Part shown: positions 15,477 through 22,017 of the stretch, one piece after another
How the letters are laid out: every line of letters begins with the position of its first letter
Position numbering within the stretch: the stretch's first letter is position 1
Origin: PUPG01 sp041686485
Lineage (GTDB): Bacteria; Bacteroidota; Bacteroidia; Bacteroidales; UBA7960
Assembly: GCA_041686485.1 (NCBI GenBank)
Contig: JAWLDT010000002.1
Span: 1-64,000 of the forward strand
Length of the DNA stretch: 64,000 nucleotides
Reading direction: 5' to 3'
Notes under the pieces: generated by a model
Told to the model about the DNA's origin: nothing
The model's database searches: none
The model's input: only the letters and a program-made list of their open reading frames with translations
Position numbers and translations under genes: made by a program

Positions 15477-17141
15477 ATGCAAATGTTTTGCTATCAATGT
15501 CAGGAAGCCGCTAAAGGCACCGGATGCACGGTAAAGGGTGTATGCGGAAAAGAACCGGAACTGGCAGGAATTCAGGATGTAATGATGTATTTTCTCAGAG
15601 GCTTATCTGTCTATGCCAACAAAGGCCGGAAAAACAACATCATTGACCCGAAGGTTGACCGTTTCATTCAGGAAAGCCTGTTTATGACGATTACCAATGC
15701 CAATTTCGACAGGGAAAGGTTTTATGATAAGCTTCGTGAGGGCATCAACCTGCGTCTGGAGCTCGAGCAAAAAATGGAATCGGCAGGTATTTCCCTGAAC
15801 AAGGATGAACTGCCAATGGCTGCTCAATGGACTGCCTACACCCCTTCTGAGTTCGACCGTAAAAGTCAGCAGGCTGGTGTATTGCAAATGACGGAAGATG
15901 AGGACATCCGCTCACTGCGGGAGCTGCTGATTTATGGTATAAAAGGAATAGCTGCCTATGCAGAACATGCAGGTAACCTAAAGCATAATCATGATGACAT
16001 CAATGCTTTTATGCAGAAAGGGCTGGCAGCTACTCTTGACGACAGCCTCAGCGCAGACGAACTGACGGGGATGGTCCTTGAGTGCGGCAAATTTGGAGTA
16101 GAAGTGATGTCGCTACTGGACAAAGCCAACACAACAGCATACGGCAACCCCGAAATCACCAACGTCAATATTGGTGTTCGCAACAACCCGGCTATTTTGA
16201 TCAGCGGCCACGACTTGCGCGATATGGAAGACCTGCTCGAACAGACAAAAGATACCGGAGTTGATGTTTATACCCACAGTGAGATGTTGCCTGCCAATTA
16301 TTATCCGGCATTTAAGAAATATGACCATTTTGTTGGTAATTACGGCAACTCCTGGTGGAAGCAGCGCGAAGAATTTGAACAGTTCAACGGCCCGATTTTG
16401 TTTACGACAAACTGTATAGTGCCACCTCAAAAAAATGCGAAATACACCAACAGGATCTACACCACCGGATCATCCGGTCTGACTGGGGCCACCCATATTC
16501 CGGTTCGTCCGGAAGGCGGAAGGAAAGACTTTTCACAGGTCATTGAACATGCAAAACAATGCGAACCCCCTGTGGAGATAGAAAAAGGAGAAATCACAGG
16601 TGGCTTCGCCCACAACCAGGTATTGGAACTTGCTGACAAGGTTGTGGATGCAGTTAAATCTGGCGCCATCCGTAAGTTTTTTGTGATGGCCGGTTGCGAC
16701 GGTCGAATGAAGAGTCGCGAATACTACACCGACTTTGCCAAAGCCTTGCCGGAAGATACTGTTATCCTGACAGCCGGTTGTGCAAAATACCGCTATAACA
16801 AGCTCCCACTGGGTGATATTGGTGGTATCCCGAGGGTGCTCGATGCTGGTCAGTGCAACGACAGCTACTCCCTGGCGGTTATCGCCCTGAAGCTTAAAGA
16901 AGTATTTGGCCTGAATGATATCAATGAGCTACCGATCGCCTACAATATTGCGTGGTATGAACAAAAAGCCGTGATCGTCTTGTTGGCATTATTGTACCTC
17001 GGGGTTAAGAACATTCACCTCGGACCTACTTTGCCAGCTTTCCTTTCCCCGAACGTGGCCAACGTGCTGGTGGAAAAGTTTGGTATTTCCGGCATCAATA
17101 CCGTTGATGAGGACATGAAAATTTTCCTCGGAGAAAATTAA
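15477..17141 (+). CDS. hcp: Hybrid cluster protein (hydroxylamine reductase), class I
   Basis: Fe-S-O cluster enzyme that reduces nitric oxide or hydroxylamine in nitrosative stress. The N-terminal cluster ligands are C5, C8, C17 and C23 (Cx2Cx8Cx5C), the [4Fe-4S] spacing of class I enzymes from strict anaerobes rather than the [2Fe-2S] spacing of class II. Hybrid-cluster motifs are visible (GHDLRDMEDLL, THSEMLPANYYP, FTTNCIVPP, TAGCAKYRYN, DAGQCNDSYS). Length 554 is normal for class I. The start at 15477 is fixed by a perfect AGGAGG (15465-15470) six bases upstream, which is unusual in Bacteroidota. It is terminated by a strong hairpin. Confidence 0.97.
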   Translation: MQMFCYQCQEAAKGTGCTVKGVCGKEPELAGIQDVMMYFLRGLSVYANKGRKNNIIDPKVDRFIQESLFMTITNANFDRERFYDKLREGINLRLELEQKMESAGISLNKDELPMAAQWTAYTPSEFDRKSQQAGVLQMTEDEDIRSLRELLIYGIKGIAAYAEHAGNLKHNHDDINAFMQKGLAATLDDSLSADELTGMVLECGKFGVEVMSLLDKANTTAYGNPEITNVNIGVRNNPAILISGHDLRDMEDLLEQTKDTGVDVYTHSEMLPANYYPAFKKYDHFVGNYGNSWWKQREEFEQFNGPILFTTNCIVPPQKNAKYTNRIYTTGSSGLTGATHIPVRPEGGRKDFSQVIEHAKQCEPPVEIEKGEITGGFAHNQVLELADKVVDAVKSGAIRKFFVMAGCDGRMKSREYYTDFAKALPEDTVILTAGCAKYRYNKLPLGDIGGIPRVLDAGQCNDSYSLAVIALKLKEVFGLNDINELPIAYNIAWYEQKAVIVLLALLYLGVKNIHLGPTLPAFLSPNVANVLVEKFGISGINTVDEDMKIFLGEN

Positions 17142-17166
17142 GCTCCGGAAATGCTTTCATACATAC

Positions 17167-17206
17167 AGGCAGAAGGACTCCAAAACGGAGTCCTTCTGCC
17201 TTTTTT
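17167..17206 (+). terminator. Terminator of hcp
   Basis: A 15-bp perfect stem (17167-17181 with 17187-17201), loop AAAAC, followed by TTTTT. The stop codon of hcp is 26 bases upstream. Confidence 0.92.
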
Positions 17207-17210
17207 ATCG

Positions 17211-17289
17211 GTGAACAGTGAACAGTGAAGTGAACAGTGAACGGTGAACGGCAAAAAAAGCTGGAAGCTGGAAGGTGGAAGGTGGAAGG
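17211..17289 (+). repeat. Heptamer-built intergenic repeat tract, locus 3
   Basis: GTGAACA/GTGAACG heptamers (17211-17251, one copy cut to GTGAA) are followed by AGCTGGA, AGCTGGA, AGGTGGA, AGGTGGA from 17259. The order and orientation of modules are as in the other loci. No gene lies between 17142 and 17581. Confidence 0.85.
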
Positions 17290-17335
17290 CTTCACCACCT
17301 GTATCTTTAATACAAACCCACCAAAAACATTGCAT
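17237..17335. repeat. 99-bp sequence duplicated across the gap, left copy
   Basis: This 99-bp stretch is identical to 17436-17534. It ends at the first N. Exact identity and a length equal to a common assembler k-mer suggest the two copies are the same piece of DNA at the ends of two adjoining contigs. Confidence 0.85.
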
Positions 17336-17435
17336 NNNNNNNNNNNNNNNNNNNNNNNNNNNNNNNNNNNNNNNNNNNNNNNNNNNNNNNNNNNNNNNNN
17401 NNNNNNNNNNNNNNNNNNNNNNNNNNNNNNNNNNN
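17336..17435. other. Assembly gap of exactly 100 N
   Basis: Placeholder gap between the two copies of the 99-bp duplication; the real distance may be zero or negative. Reading frames drawn across it are meaningless. Confidence 0.95.
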
Positions 17436-17534
17436 GTGAACGGTGAACGGCAAAAAAAGCTGGAAGCTGGAAGGTGGAAGGTGGAAGGCTTCACCACCTG
17501 TATCTTTAATACAAACCCACCAAAAACATTGCAT
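17436..17534. repeat. 99-bp sequence duplicated across the gap, right copy
   Basis: Exact repeat of 17237-17335, starting at the first base after the N run and ending two bases before the operator of the DUF134 gene. Confidence 0.85.
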
Positions 17535-17559
17535 TATGAACATTAGTTCATTATATTTG
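17529..17559 (+). promoter_or_regulatory. Promoter and operator of the DUF134 unit
   Basis: TTG (17529-17531), 20 bases, TATATTTG (17552-17559) form a good Bacteroidota promoter. Its spacer is filled by the inverted repeat ATGAACATTAGTTCA (17536-17550; arms TGAAC/GTTCA). The same repeat with one base change occupies the same place in the promoter at 21.3 kb, so a shared repressor is likely. Confidence 0.7.
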
Positions 17560-17581
17560 CAGTGAATCATCAAAAATAGCT

Positions 17582-18112
17582 ATGTCACCACGAAACCTCC
17601 GTCCCAGAAAAGTCAGTGATCCTCCGGTTGTTTCCGGCATGAAACCATATGGGAACAAACTTCCTGCAGGGAAGCGGGAAATGGTGTTTTTCGGTCTGGA
17701 AGAATACGAAGCCCTTCGCTTGTGTGACTATTCCGGCATGAACCATCAACAGGCGGCCGACCAGATGAATGTTTCGCGCCCAACCCTGACACGCATTTAT
17801 GCCAGGGCCCTTCAAAAAATAGCGACAGCCATGGTTGAAGGCAGACAGCTGGTTATTGAAGGGGGAAAAGTCTACTTTGACAGCGAATGGTACACTTGCA
17901 GCCAATGCGGTTGTTTTTTTAACCATCCCGACAAGCAGAATGAAGTCAGGCGATGCGCTTTATGCGGCAGTCAACATATTTCGGCCTGCGAAACCGATCC
18001 GGAAGGATTTGATGAAATACGGGGTTGCGGGCCGCAACAACACAAGCACAGACATCAACAAAAAAAGAAACATTATGAAAGTAGCCATCACAAGTACGGG
18101 AAACAGTCTTGA
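17582..18112 (+). CDS. DUF134 family helix-turn-helix regulator
   Basis: Predicted DNA-binding protein. Residues 1-95 match DUF134 (RPRKVSDPP, LEEYEALRLCDYSGMNHQQA) with a sigma-70 region 4-like helix-turn-helix at about 53-76 (QQAADQMNVSRPTLTRIYAR). The C-terminal part adds a zinc ribbon with C106, C109, C125 and C128. Start at 17582 follows the -7 box by 22 bases. Its end overlaps the next gene by 38 bases in another frame. Position makes it the best candidate to bind the ATGAAC repeat in its own promoter; that is inference. Confidence 0.9.
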   Translation: MSPRNLRPRKVSDPPVVSGMKPYGNKLPAGKREMVFFGLEEYEALRLCDYSGMNHQQAADQMNVSRPTLTRIYARALQKIATAMVEGRQLVIEGGKVYFDSEWYTCSQCGCFFNHPDKQNEVRRCALCGSQHISACETDPEGFDEIRGCGPQQHKHRHQQKKKHYESSHHKYGKQS

Positions 18113-18398
18113 CAGCACCCTGGACCAACGATTTGGGCGCTGCAGTTATTTTTATATTTATGATACGGACAATGGCGGTGTGGAGATCATTCCCAACCAT
18201 AACAAAGACGGCCGGGAGGGGGTTGGTCCTGCTTCCGTTGAGTTGGTTGCGTCAAGAGGGGTTGACAAGATTATCTCCGGTGAATTTGGCATGAAGATCA
18301 AGTCCCTGCTCGACAGCCTGAACATTCAGATGGTCATCCTGAAAGAACCGGAAAAGACAATTCGGGAGGTGATTGACATGATTGATCAAAACCAGTAG
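18075..18398 (+). CDS. NifX-like iron-molybdenum cofactor-binding family protein (107 aa)
   Basis: Small single-domain protein of the NifX/NifB C-terminal fold (dinitrogenase iron-molybdenum cofactor family), like the orange protein ORP of Desulfovibrio. It begins MKVAITSTGNSLDSTLDQRFGRCSYFYI, with the family's L-D-x-R-F-G-R-C motif, and has GVDKIISGEFGMK at the ligand-side loop. The start is the ATG at 18075, inside the end of the DUF134 gene (38-base overlap), implying coupled translation. An upstream in-frame extension to 17835 is not supported by family alignment. The metal ligand bound is unknown. Confidence 0.88.
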   Translation: MKVAITSTGNSLDSTLDQRFGRCSYFYIYDTDNGGVEIIPNHNKDGREGVGPASVELVASRGVDKIISGEFGMKIKSLLDSLNIQMVILKEPEKTIREVIDMIDQNQ

Positions 18399-18458
18399 AT
18401 CCAGCAAACATAATAATCACTGGCGATACTTCGCGGGAACACATTAGAACCATCCGTC

Positions 18459-19328
18459 TCAATCATGTCCATAAAACACCAGTCGGAAAACCTGTTTTAG
18501 TTCAGCGGCGATAGCGGATTCCGGTTTATATTCTGTGATGCTTTTACAATGAACCATAGCATCGGTGATTAACGGATCATAAGAGAGTCTGCCGGCAATA
18601 CAAATGCCCCTGCTTTTGCAAAACAGTTCTATTTCTTCACTATTAGCCGGATGTAAGTCTGCTTTGTTAATGATCACATAAAGCGGTATCCGGAATGACT
18701 GTGTTAATTCGCAAACTCTCTGCAGATCCCGAAGGCCGGACATCCCCGGTTCGGTTACGATTACCACCTGATCCACCCCTGTAACAGTAGAAATTACCGG
18801 ACAGCCAATACCTGGCGGACCGTCTATAATAATTTGTTTCAACGCATTTTCTCCGGCCATTTTTTGCGCTTTTTCCCTGACCAGATTGACCAGCTTACCC
18901 GAATTTTCTTCGCCGGGAGCAAGCCTTCCGTAAACCATTTGTCCATAGCGGAACCCTCCGGCATACAGACGGCTATCGTTGTTCTCTTTCATGGTAATGG
19001 CCTCCCTGGGACATATACGCGCACACAGCCCGCAACCGTCACAAAATATATCTGACGCCATTACCTGCCCATCTGAAACAGAAAGTGCATCGAAACGACA
19101 ATAGCGCAAACAGAGGCCACAATTATCACACAGACTTGCATTGATCACCGCTTCCTTGCTTCCGGTGAATGTCTGCTCCTCCTCTTTTGACGGGTCGAAC
19201 AGCAGATACTGATTCGCAGCATCCACGTCGCAGTCGGCTAACACCGACTGCTGCATCAATGTGGCGAAGGCCGCCACCACCGATGACTTTCCGGTTCCTC
19301 CTTTACCACTGATGATGGCCGTTTCCAT
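18459..19328 (-). CDS. MinD/ParA-type ATPase with two ferredoxin clusters (copy 2)
   Basis: Cytosolic P-loop ATPase with an inserted 2[4Fe-4S] ferredoxin domain. Walker A is GKGGTGKS (8-15); clusters are ligated by C67, C70, C73, C77 and C96, C99, C102, C106. DGPPGIGCPV is the Walker B region. Such pairs occur with NifX-like proteins in anaerobes, including the Desulfovibrio orange-protein (orp) operons. The start codon at 19328 overlaps the end of the preceding ATPase gene by 26 bases, so the two are translationally coupled. Role (Fe-S or metal-cluster handling) is inferred. Confidence 0.9.
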   Translation of the reverse strand: METAIISGKGGTGKSSVVAAFATLMQQSVLADCDVDAANQYLLFDPSKEEEQTFTGSKEAVINASLCDNCGLCLRYCRFDALSVSDGQVMASDIFCDGCGLCARICPREAITMKENNDSRLYAGGFRYGQMVYGRLAPGEENSGKLVNLVREKAQKMAGENALKQIIIDGPPGIGCPVISTVTGVDQVVIVTEPGMSGLRDLQRVCELTQSFRIPLYVIINKADLHPANSEEIELFCKSRGICIAGRLSYDPLITDAMVHCKSITEYKPESAIAAELKQVFRLVFYGHD

Positions 19329-20175
19329 AGGTTAAAGCAATTTTGTCATACATCGCTGCCAGTTCATGCTGCCAGCTGTTATCATAGGTTGCGTATAACG
19401 ATCCGCCTGCATAGAGCTCTGCAATCTTCTTATCAAAGGGAATTTCCATTAAAAGGGAAATGTTTTCATGGTGAAGGTAATCAAACACCGCCCGATCACC
19501 GACACCGGCACGATTAACCACAACACCGAAGGGCTTATGAAGCTGTTGCAAAAAGGCGACGGCCTGTTTCAGGTCACTCAGGCCGAATGGTGTTGGTTCC
19601 GTAACCAGAATCACATAGTCGGCACGTGCCACGGTTTGAATAAACGGACAGGAGGTTCCGGGCGGTGCGTCCATTATAACCGTATTTTCCTGAGAAACAG
19701 CCGCAATACCTTCACGGATCACTTTAACCGGCGAATGGACACCAACCTTCATTCTGGTGGTAACCAGCGATGCGTTACCGGACAGGTCATACCAGCATAT
19801 CTGACCCACAGGCACGGATTTTTCTGTCACTGCCCCGTCATGGCATGCTACTATACAGGCACCGCAACCATGACATAGCTCCTCCAGCACCCTGATAACC
19901 TTTGCCGGAGGAATAACAAAGATCGCATTGTACGCACAAAACTCCGAACAACGGCCGCAAAAGGTACAACGATCTGTATCGATTTCCGGAACCTTCATGG
20001 AGATGACAGAATCATAGCGAAGCTGTCCGTTGAAAAAGATATCGGCATTAGGCTCTTCTGCATCGCAATCAAGCAATACAGGCGCCTTTCCAGCCTTTTG
20101 CAGGGTATAAAACAGGTTGGTGGACAGGAAGGTTTTACCTGTACCTCCTTTGCCACTGGCGATAGCAATTTTCAT
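19303..20175 (-). CDS. MinD/ParA-type ATPase with two ferredoxin clusters (copy 1)
   Basis: Partner of the ATPase at 18.5 kb, 290 residues from MKIAIASGKGGTGKTFLS. Walker A is at 8-15; cluster ligands are C70, C73, C76, C80 and C101, C104, C107, C111; DAPPGTSCPF is the Walker B region. The start at 20175 puts the P-loop at the N-terminus and begins four bases after the NifX-like gene ends; a longer frame to 20253 would overlap that gene and add a tail without family match. The two ATPases differ throughout, so they are not a recent duplication and may form a heterodimer. Confidence 0.9.
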   Translation of the reverse strand: MKIAIASGKGGTGKTFLSTNLFYTLQKAGKAPVLLDCDAEEPNADIFFNGQLRYDSVISMKVPEIDTDRCTFCGRCSEFCAYNAIFVIPPAKVIRVLEELCHGCGACIVACHDGAVTEKSVPVGQICWYDLSGNASLVTTRMKVGVHSPVKVIREGIAAVSQENTVIMDAPPGTSCPFIQTVARADYVILVTEPTPFGLSDLKQAVAFLQQLHKPFGVVVNRAGVGDRAVFDYLHHENISLLMEIPFDKKIAELYAGGSLYATYDNSWQHELAAMYDKIALTYGNGHHQW

Positions 20176-20179
20176 AGAT

Positions 20180-20569
20180 TTACTGTCCTTTACACCCGTC
20201 ATGGCTTTGGTGCGGGACAGAACCATGGTCACAATAATTGGCCTGAAGTTCAAGCCTGGACGCCAGGAAATCCTCCACCAATTCTGTCGCGGATTTCATA
20301 GGAGCTCCGGCAAACACATTGATTCCTCTTTGTGTAAACAGTTCAATGGCACGTTGTCCAATGCCCCCTGCGATCACATCGGTAACATTGAAACCGGCCA
20401 GCCACTTCGGATACAAGCCAGGAACGTGTCCGGGAGGTGTATGCGTCTGCAGATCGTCAATAACGCCATTGTTTACATGCACGATGGCAAATTTTTCACA
20501 ATGGCCAAAATGGGCAGATAAGGTATCATGAACAAGCGGGATACCAAAACAAAAGTCTTTTTGATCCAT
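20180..20569 (-). CDS. NifX-like protein with His/Cys-rich tail (129 aa)
   Basis: Second NifX-fold protein of the cluster. It has LSAHFGHCEKFAIVHV near the N-terminus (the H-F-G-H-C version of the family motif) and DVIAGGIGQRAIELF in the loop region. Beyond the fold is a tail CDHGSVPHQSHDGCKGQ with two Cys and four His, a likely metal-binding site. It starts the run NifX-like, ATPase 1, ATPase 2 on the minus strand, with gaps of only a few bases. Confidence 0.87.
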   Translation of the reverse strand: MDQKDFCFGIPLVHDTLSAHFGHCEKFAIVHVNNGVIDDLQTHTPPGHVPGLYPKWLAGFNVTDVIAGGIGQRAIELFTQRGINVFAGAPMKSATELVEDFLASRLELQANYCDHGSVPHQSHDGCKGQ

Positions 20570-20618
20570 ATCGGTCTGTATATTTTTTATGGTTTAATTA
20601 CTCTTATAGGCTTAGTAT

Positions 20619-20774
20619 GCAGCCCAAGTACGCAGCCCAAGTGCTGCGTCTACCACTGTTCCTTTTTTTTATATGGCAGGCCGGCCAAGTCCGGCCTGCA
20701 ACTGTAGTAAGGTGTATCACCTTCTATACCCAGGGCGTTGCCACTGGGCTAAAGTAAACTGCCCTTTTCAGGGC
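20619..20774. repeat. Cluster of REP-like palindromes
   Basis: Five stem-loops in about 155 bases: CGCAGC-CCAAGT-GCTGCG (20631-20648), GCAGGCCGG-CCAAGT-CCGGCCTGC (20676-20699), GGTG-TAT-CACC (20711-20721), CCCAG...CTGGG (20729-20748) and GCCCT-TTTC-AGGGC (20761-20774). Two share the loop CCAAGT, and an 11-bp direct repeat (GCAGCCCAAGT) occurs at 20619 and 20632. The 378-bp stretch 20570-20947 holds no gene. Confidence 0.75.
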
Positions 20775-20847
20775 GAATCCACGCATCTTCGTTTCTTCGG
20801 GTCCTCGGTTCTTCGCGTCCTTTAAGTCTCTTGCGTCCCTAAAGTTT

Positions 20848-20926
20848 CCTTTCACCATTCACCATTCACCTCTTCCTTCTTCCTTCCAGCTTCCGAGCTC
20901 TTTTTCCCTTCCAGCTTCTATATACG
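20848..20926 (-). repeat. Heptamer-built intergenic repeat tract, locus 4
   Basis: On the minus strand GTGAATG-type heptamers (three at 20851-20870) lie beside a decayed AGCTGGAA/AAGGAAGAAG module. Degenerate compared with loci 1-3 but with the same parts. Confidence 0.65.
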
Positions 20927-20947
20927 GAAACAAAGCATCTAACAGCA

Positions 20948-21142
20948 TCATGAACGATCATCGCGGCCACTTCTGAGCCGGAGACCTTTGCCTCTTCCGC
21001 CCTCCTCTGCCCTGCGTCTCCTTCCGAGTCCGCGTCCGAGGTTTTTCAGCAATTCCTCATCTGATGTTTCGGCACATCTGCCGAGCTTACGGCCAGTAAG
21101 GCGTCCTTTACCTTCAGGGCCTGTTTTGTCCATTCCTGGCAT
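20948..21142 (-). CDS. DUF5320 family small protein (64 aa)
   Basis: Opens MPGMDKTGPEGKGRLTGRKL, the signature of DUF5320 proteins that accompany NifX-like and MinD-ferredoxin genes in anaerobes. The rest is Arg/Gly-rich (GLGRRRRAEEGGRGKGLRLR), highly basic, unlike the Gly/Cys/Met-rich tails of many relatives. The family start at 21142 is preferred over a frame to 21190. It is the first gene after the operator-bearing promoter at 21.33 kb. Function unknown. Confidence 0.8.
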   Translation of the reverse strand: MPGMDKTGPEGKGRLTGRKLGRCAETSDEELLKNLGRGLGRRRRAEEGGRGKGLRLRSGRDDRS

Positions 21143-21331
21143 AACAATCTTTTTTTGATGAATAATTTTGTATTTATTATCTACCGGCAACTGTGTAGTA
21201 AGCCACCCTCATTTCCCTTATTCCGGATTGGCCATATGCCTGTGTTGATGACAAAACCAGAAAAATATAATGGCAGCTTTTTAATGATGCCTTTATTATT
21301 TCATTAACAAGCGATTACCGGTTTAATGGTG

Positions 21332-21362
21332 TAAAGTTAATTGAACTATTGTTCATTTCAAA
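21332..21362 (-). promoter_or_regulatory. Promoter and operator of the DUF5320-NifX-ATPase unit
   Basis: On the minus strand TTTG (21359-21362), 19 bases, TAACTTTA (21332-21339). The spacer holds ATGAACAATAGTTCA (21342-21356), 14 of 15 bases identical to the repeat in the DUF134 promoter and ending two bases before the -7 box (one base there). The start of the DUF5320 gene is about 190 bases downstream. The 353-base stretch 21143-21495 has no gene. Confidence 0.68.
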
Positions 21363-21423
21363 ATTTTTTGGGCATTAAATTTATACAATCGGGAAGTTTT
21401 CGTTTCACCTTTTTCAGAGAAAT

Positions 21424-21461
21424 AAAAAAGCACCCCATGATACGTTATCACAAGGTGCTTT
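21424..21461 (-). terminator. Terminator of the AhpD-like gene
   Basis: On the minus strand AAAGCACC (21454-21461) and GGTGCTTT (21427-21434) form an 8-bp stem followed by TTTTATT. The 19-nt loop itself can pair (TGATA/TATCA). It lies 35 bases past the stop codon. Confidence 0.8.
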
Positions 21462-21495
21462 GGAAAAAACACAAACGACCATTGTCGCCAGGTTA

Positions 21496-21831
21496 TTAAC
21501 TCATTTCCTTCATTGCTTTATAGGCTTTATCGCCATAAACGATGGATGGGCCACCGCCCATAACCACGGATACACCAATGGTGTCAACAATTTCTTCATG
21601 TGTGGCACCAGCTTCCAGTGCCGCTTTAACGTGACAGGCGATGCAGCCTTCACAGCGTATGGCAATAGCTATACCAAGAGCAATCAGCTCTTTGTGTTTT
21701 GCATTCAATGCACTATCTTCAGATGACGCCTTGTGCATAGTTCCAAAGCCTTCAGCAATTTTTGGGCTCTCTTTTGAAAGCGTTCCGATAAAATCATAGA
21801 CCGCTTTAGCCTGTTCATTAAAATTAGTCAT
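21496..21831 (-). CDS. Carboxymuconolactone decarboxylase family, AhpD-like
   Basis: Small helical protein of the AhpD/CMD superfamily. The peroxidatic-type motif is RCEGCIACHVKAAL with C60, C63, C66 and H67, and GATHEEIVDTIGVSVVMGGGPS follows. AhpD-like proteins act as thiol reductants or peroxidases; 111 residues is the usual single-domain size. An in-phase CxxC suggests a redox rather than a decarboxylase role. It is monocistronic, with a terminator behind it and a strong inverted repeat upstream (21865-21910). Confidence 0.87.
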   Translation of the reverse strand: MTNFNEQAKAVYDFIGTLSKESPKIAEGFGTMHKASSEDSALNAKHKELIALGIAIAIRCEGCIACHVKAALEAGATHEEIVDTIGVSVVMGGGPSIVYGDKAYKAMKEMS

Positions 21832-21864
21832 GATATAAAATGGTTTTAATTTGTAATATAAATA

Positions 21865-21910
21865 AGTGAACCGTATATGTTTAACATACTAAATAAAGAA
21901 AAAGTTCACT
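21865..21910. promoter_or_regulatory. Nested inverted repeats upstream of the AhpD-like gene
   Basis: AGTGAAC (21865-21871) faces GTTCACT (21904-21910), and between them lies the perfect 13-bp palindrome TATGTTTAACATA (21876-21888). They are 34-79 bases upstream of the start codon, where operators would be expected. Confidence 0.45.
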
Positions 21911-22017
21911 ATTTGGCTGGGCTTCTGTCGTAGAAAAGAGGTAATGGGTAACATGCACATATAAAAACATGAAAGACCTGCCTGCCGGCCCGTATGGACA
22001 AGCACAAAAACCCTGGC

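Noticed and set aside
17138..17573. Several open frames that pass through the N run
   Set aside because: They exist only because the N gap is read as open codons and because the flanks are duplicated repeats.
20619..20774. The palindrome cluster as a riboswitch or a terminator
   Set aside because: No stem is followed by a T run in the direction of the flanking genes and no known riboswitch core was recognised; the many separate stems fit REP-like DNA better.
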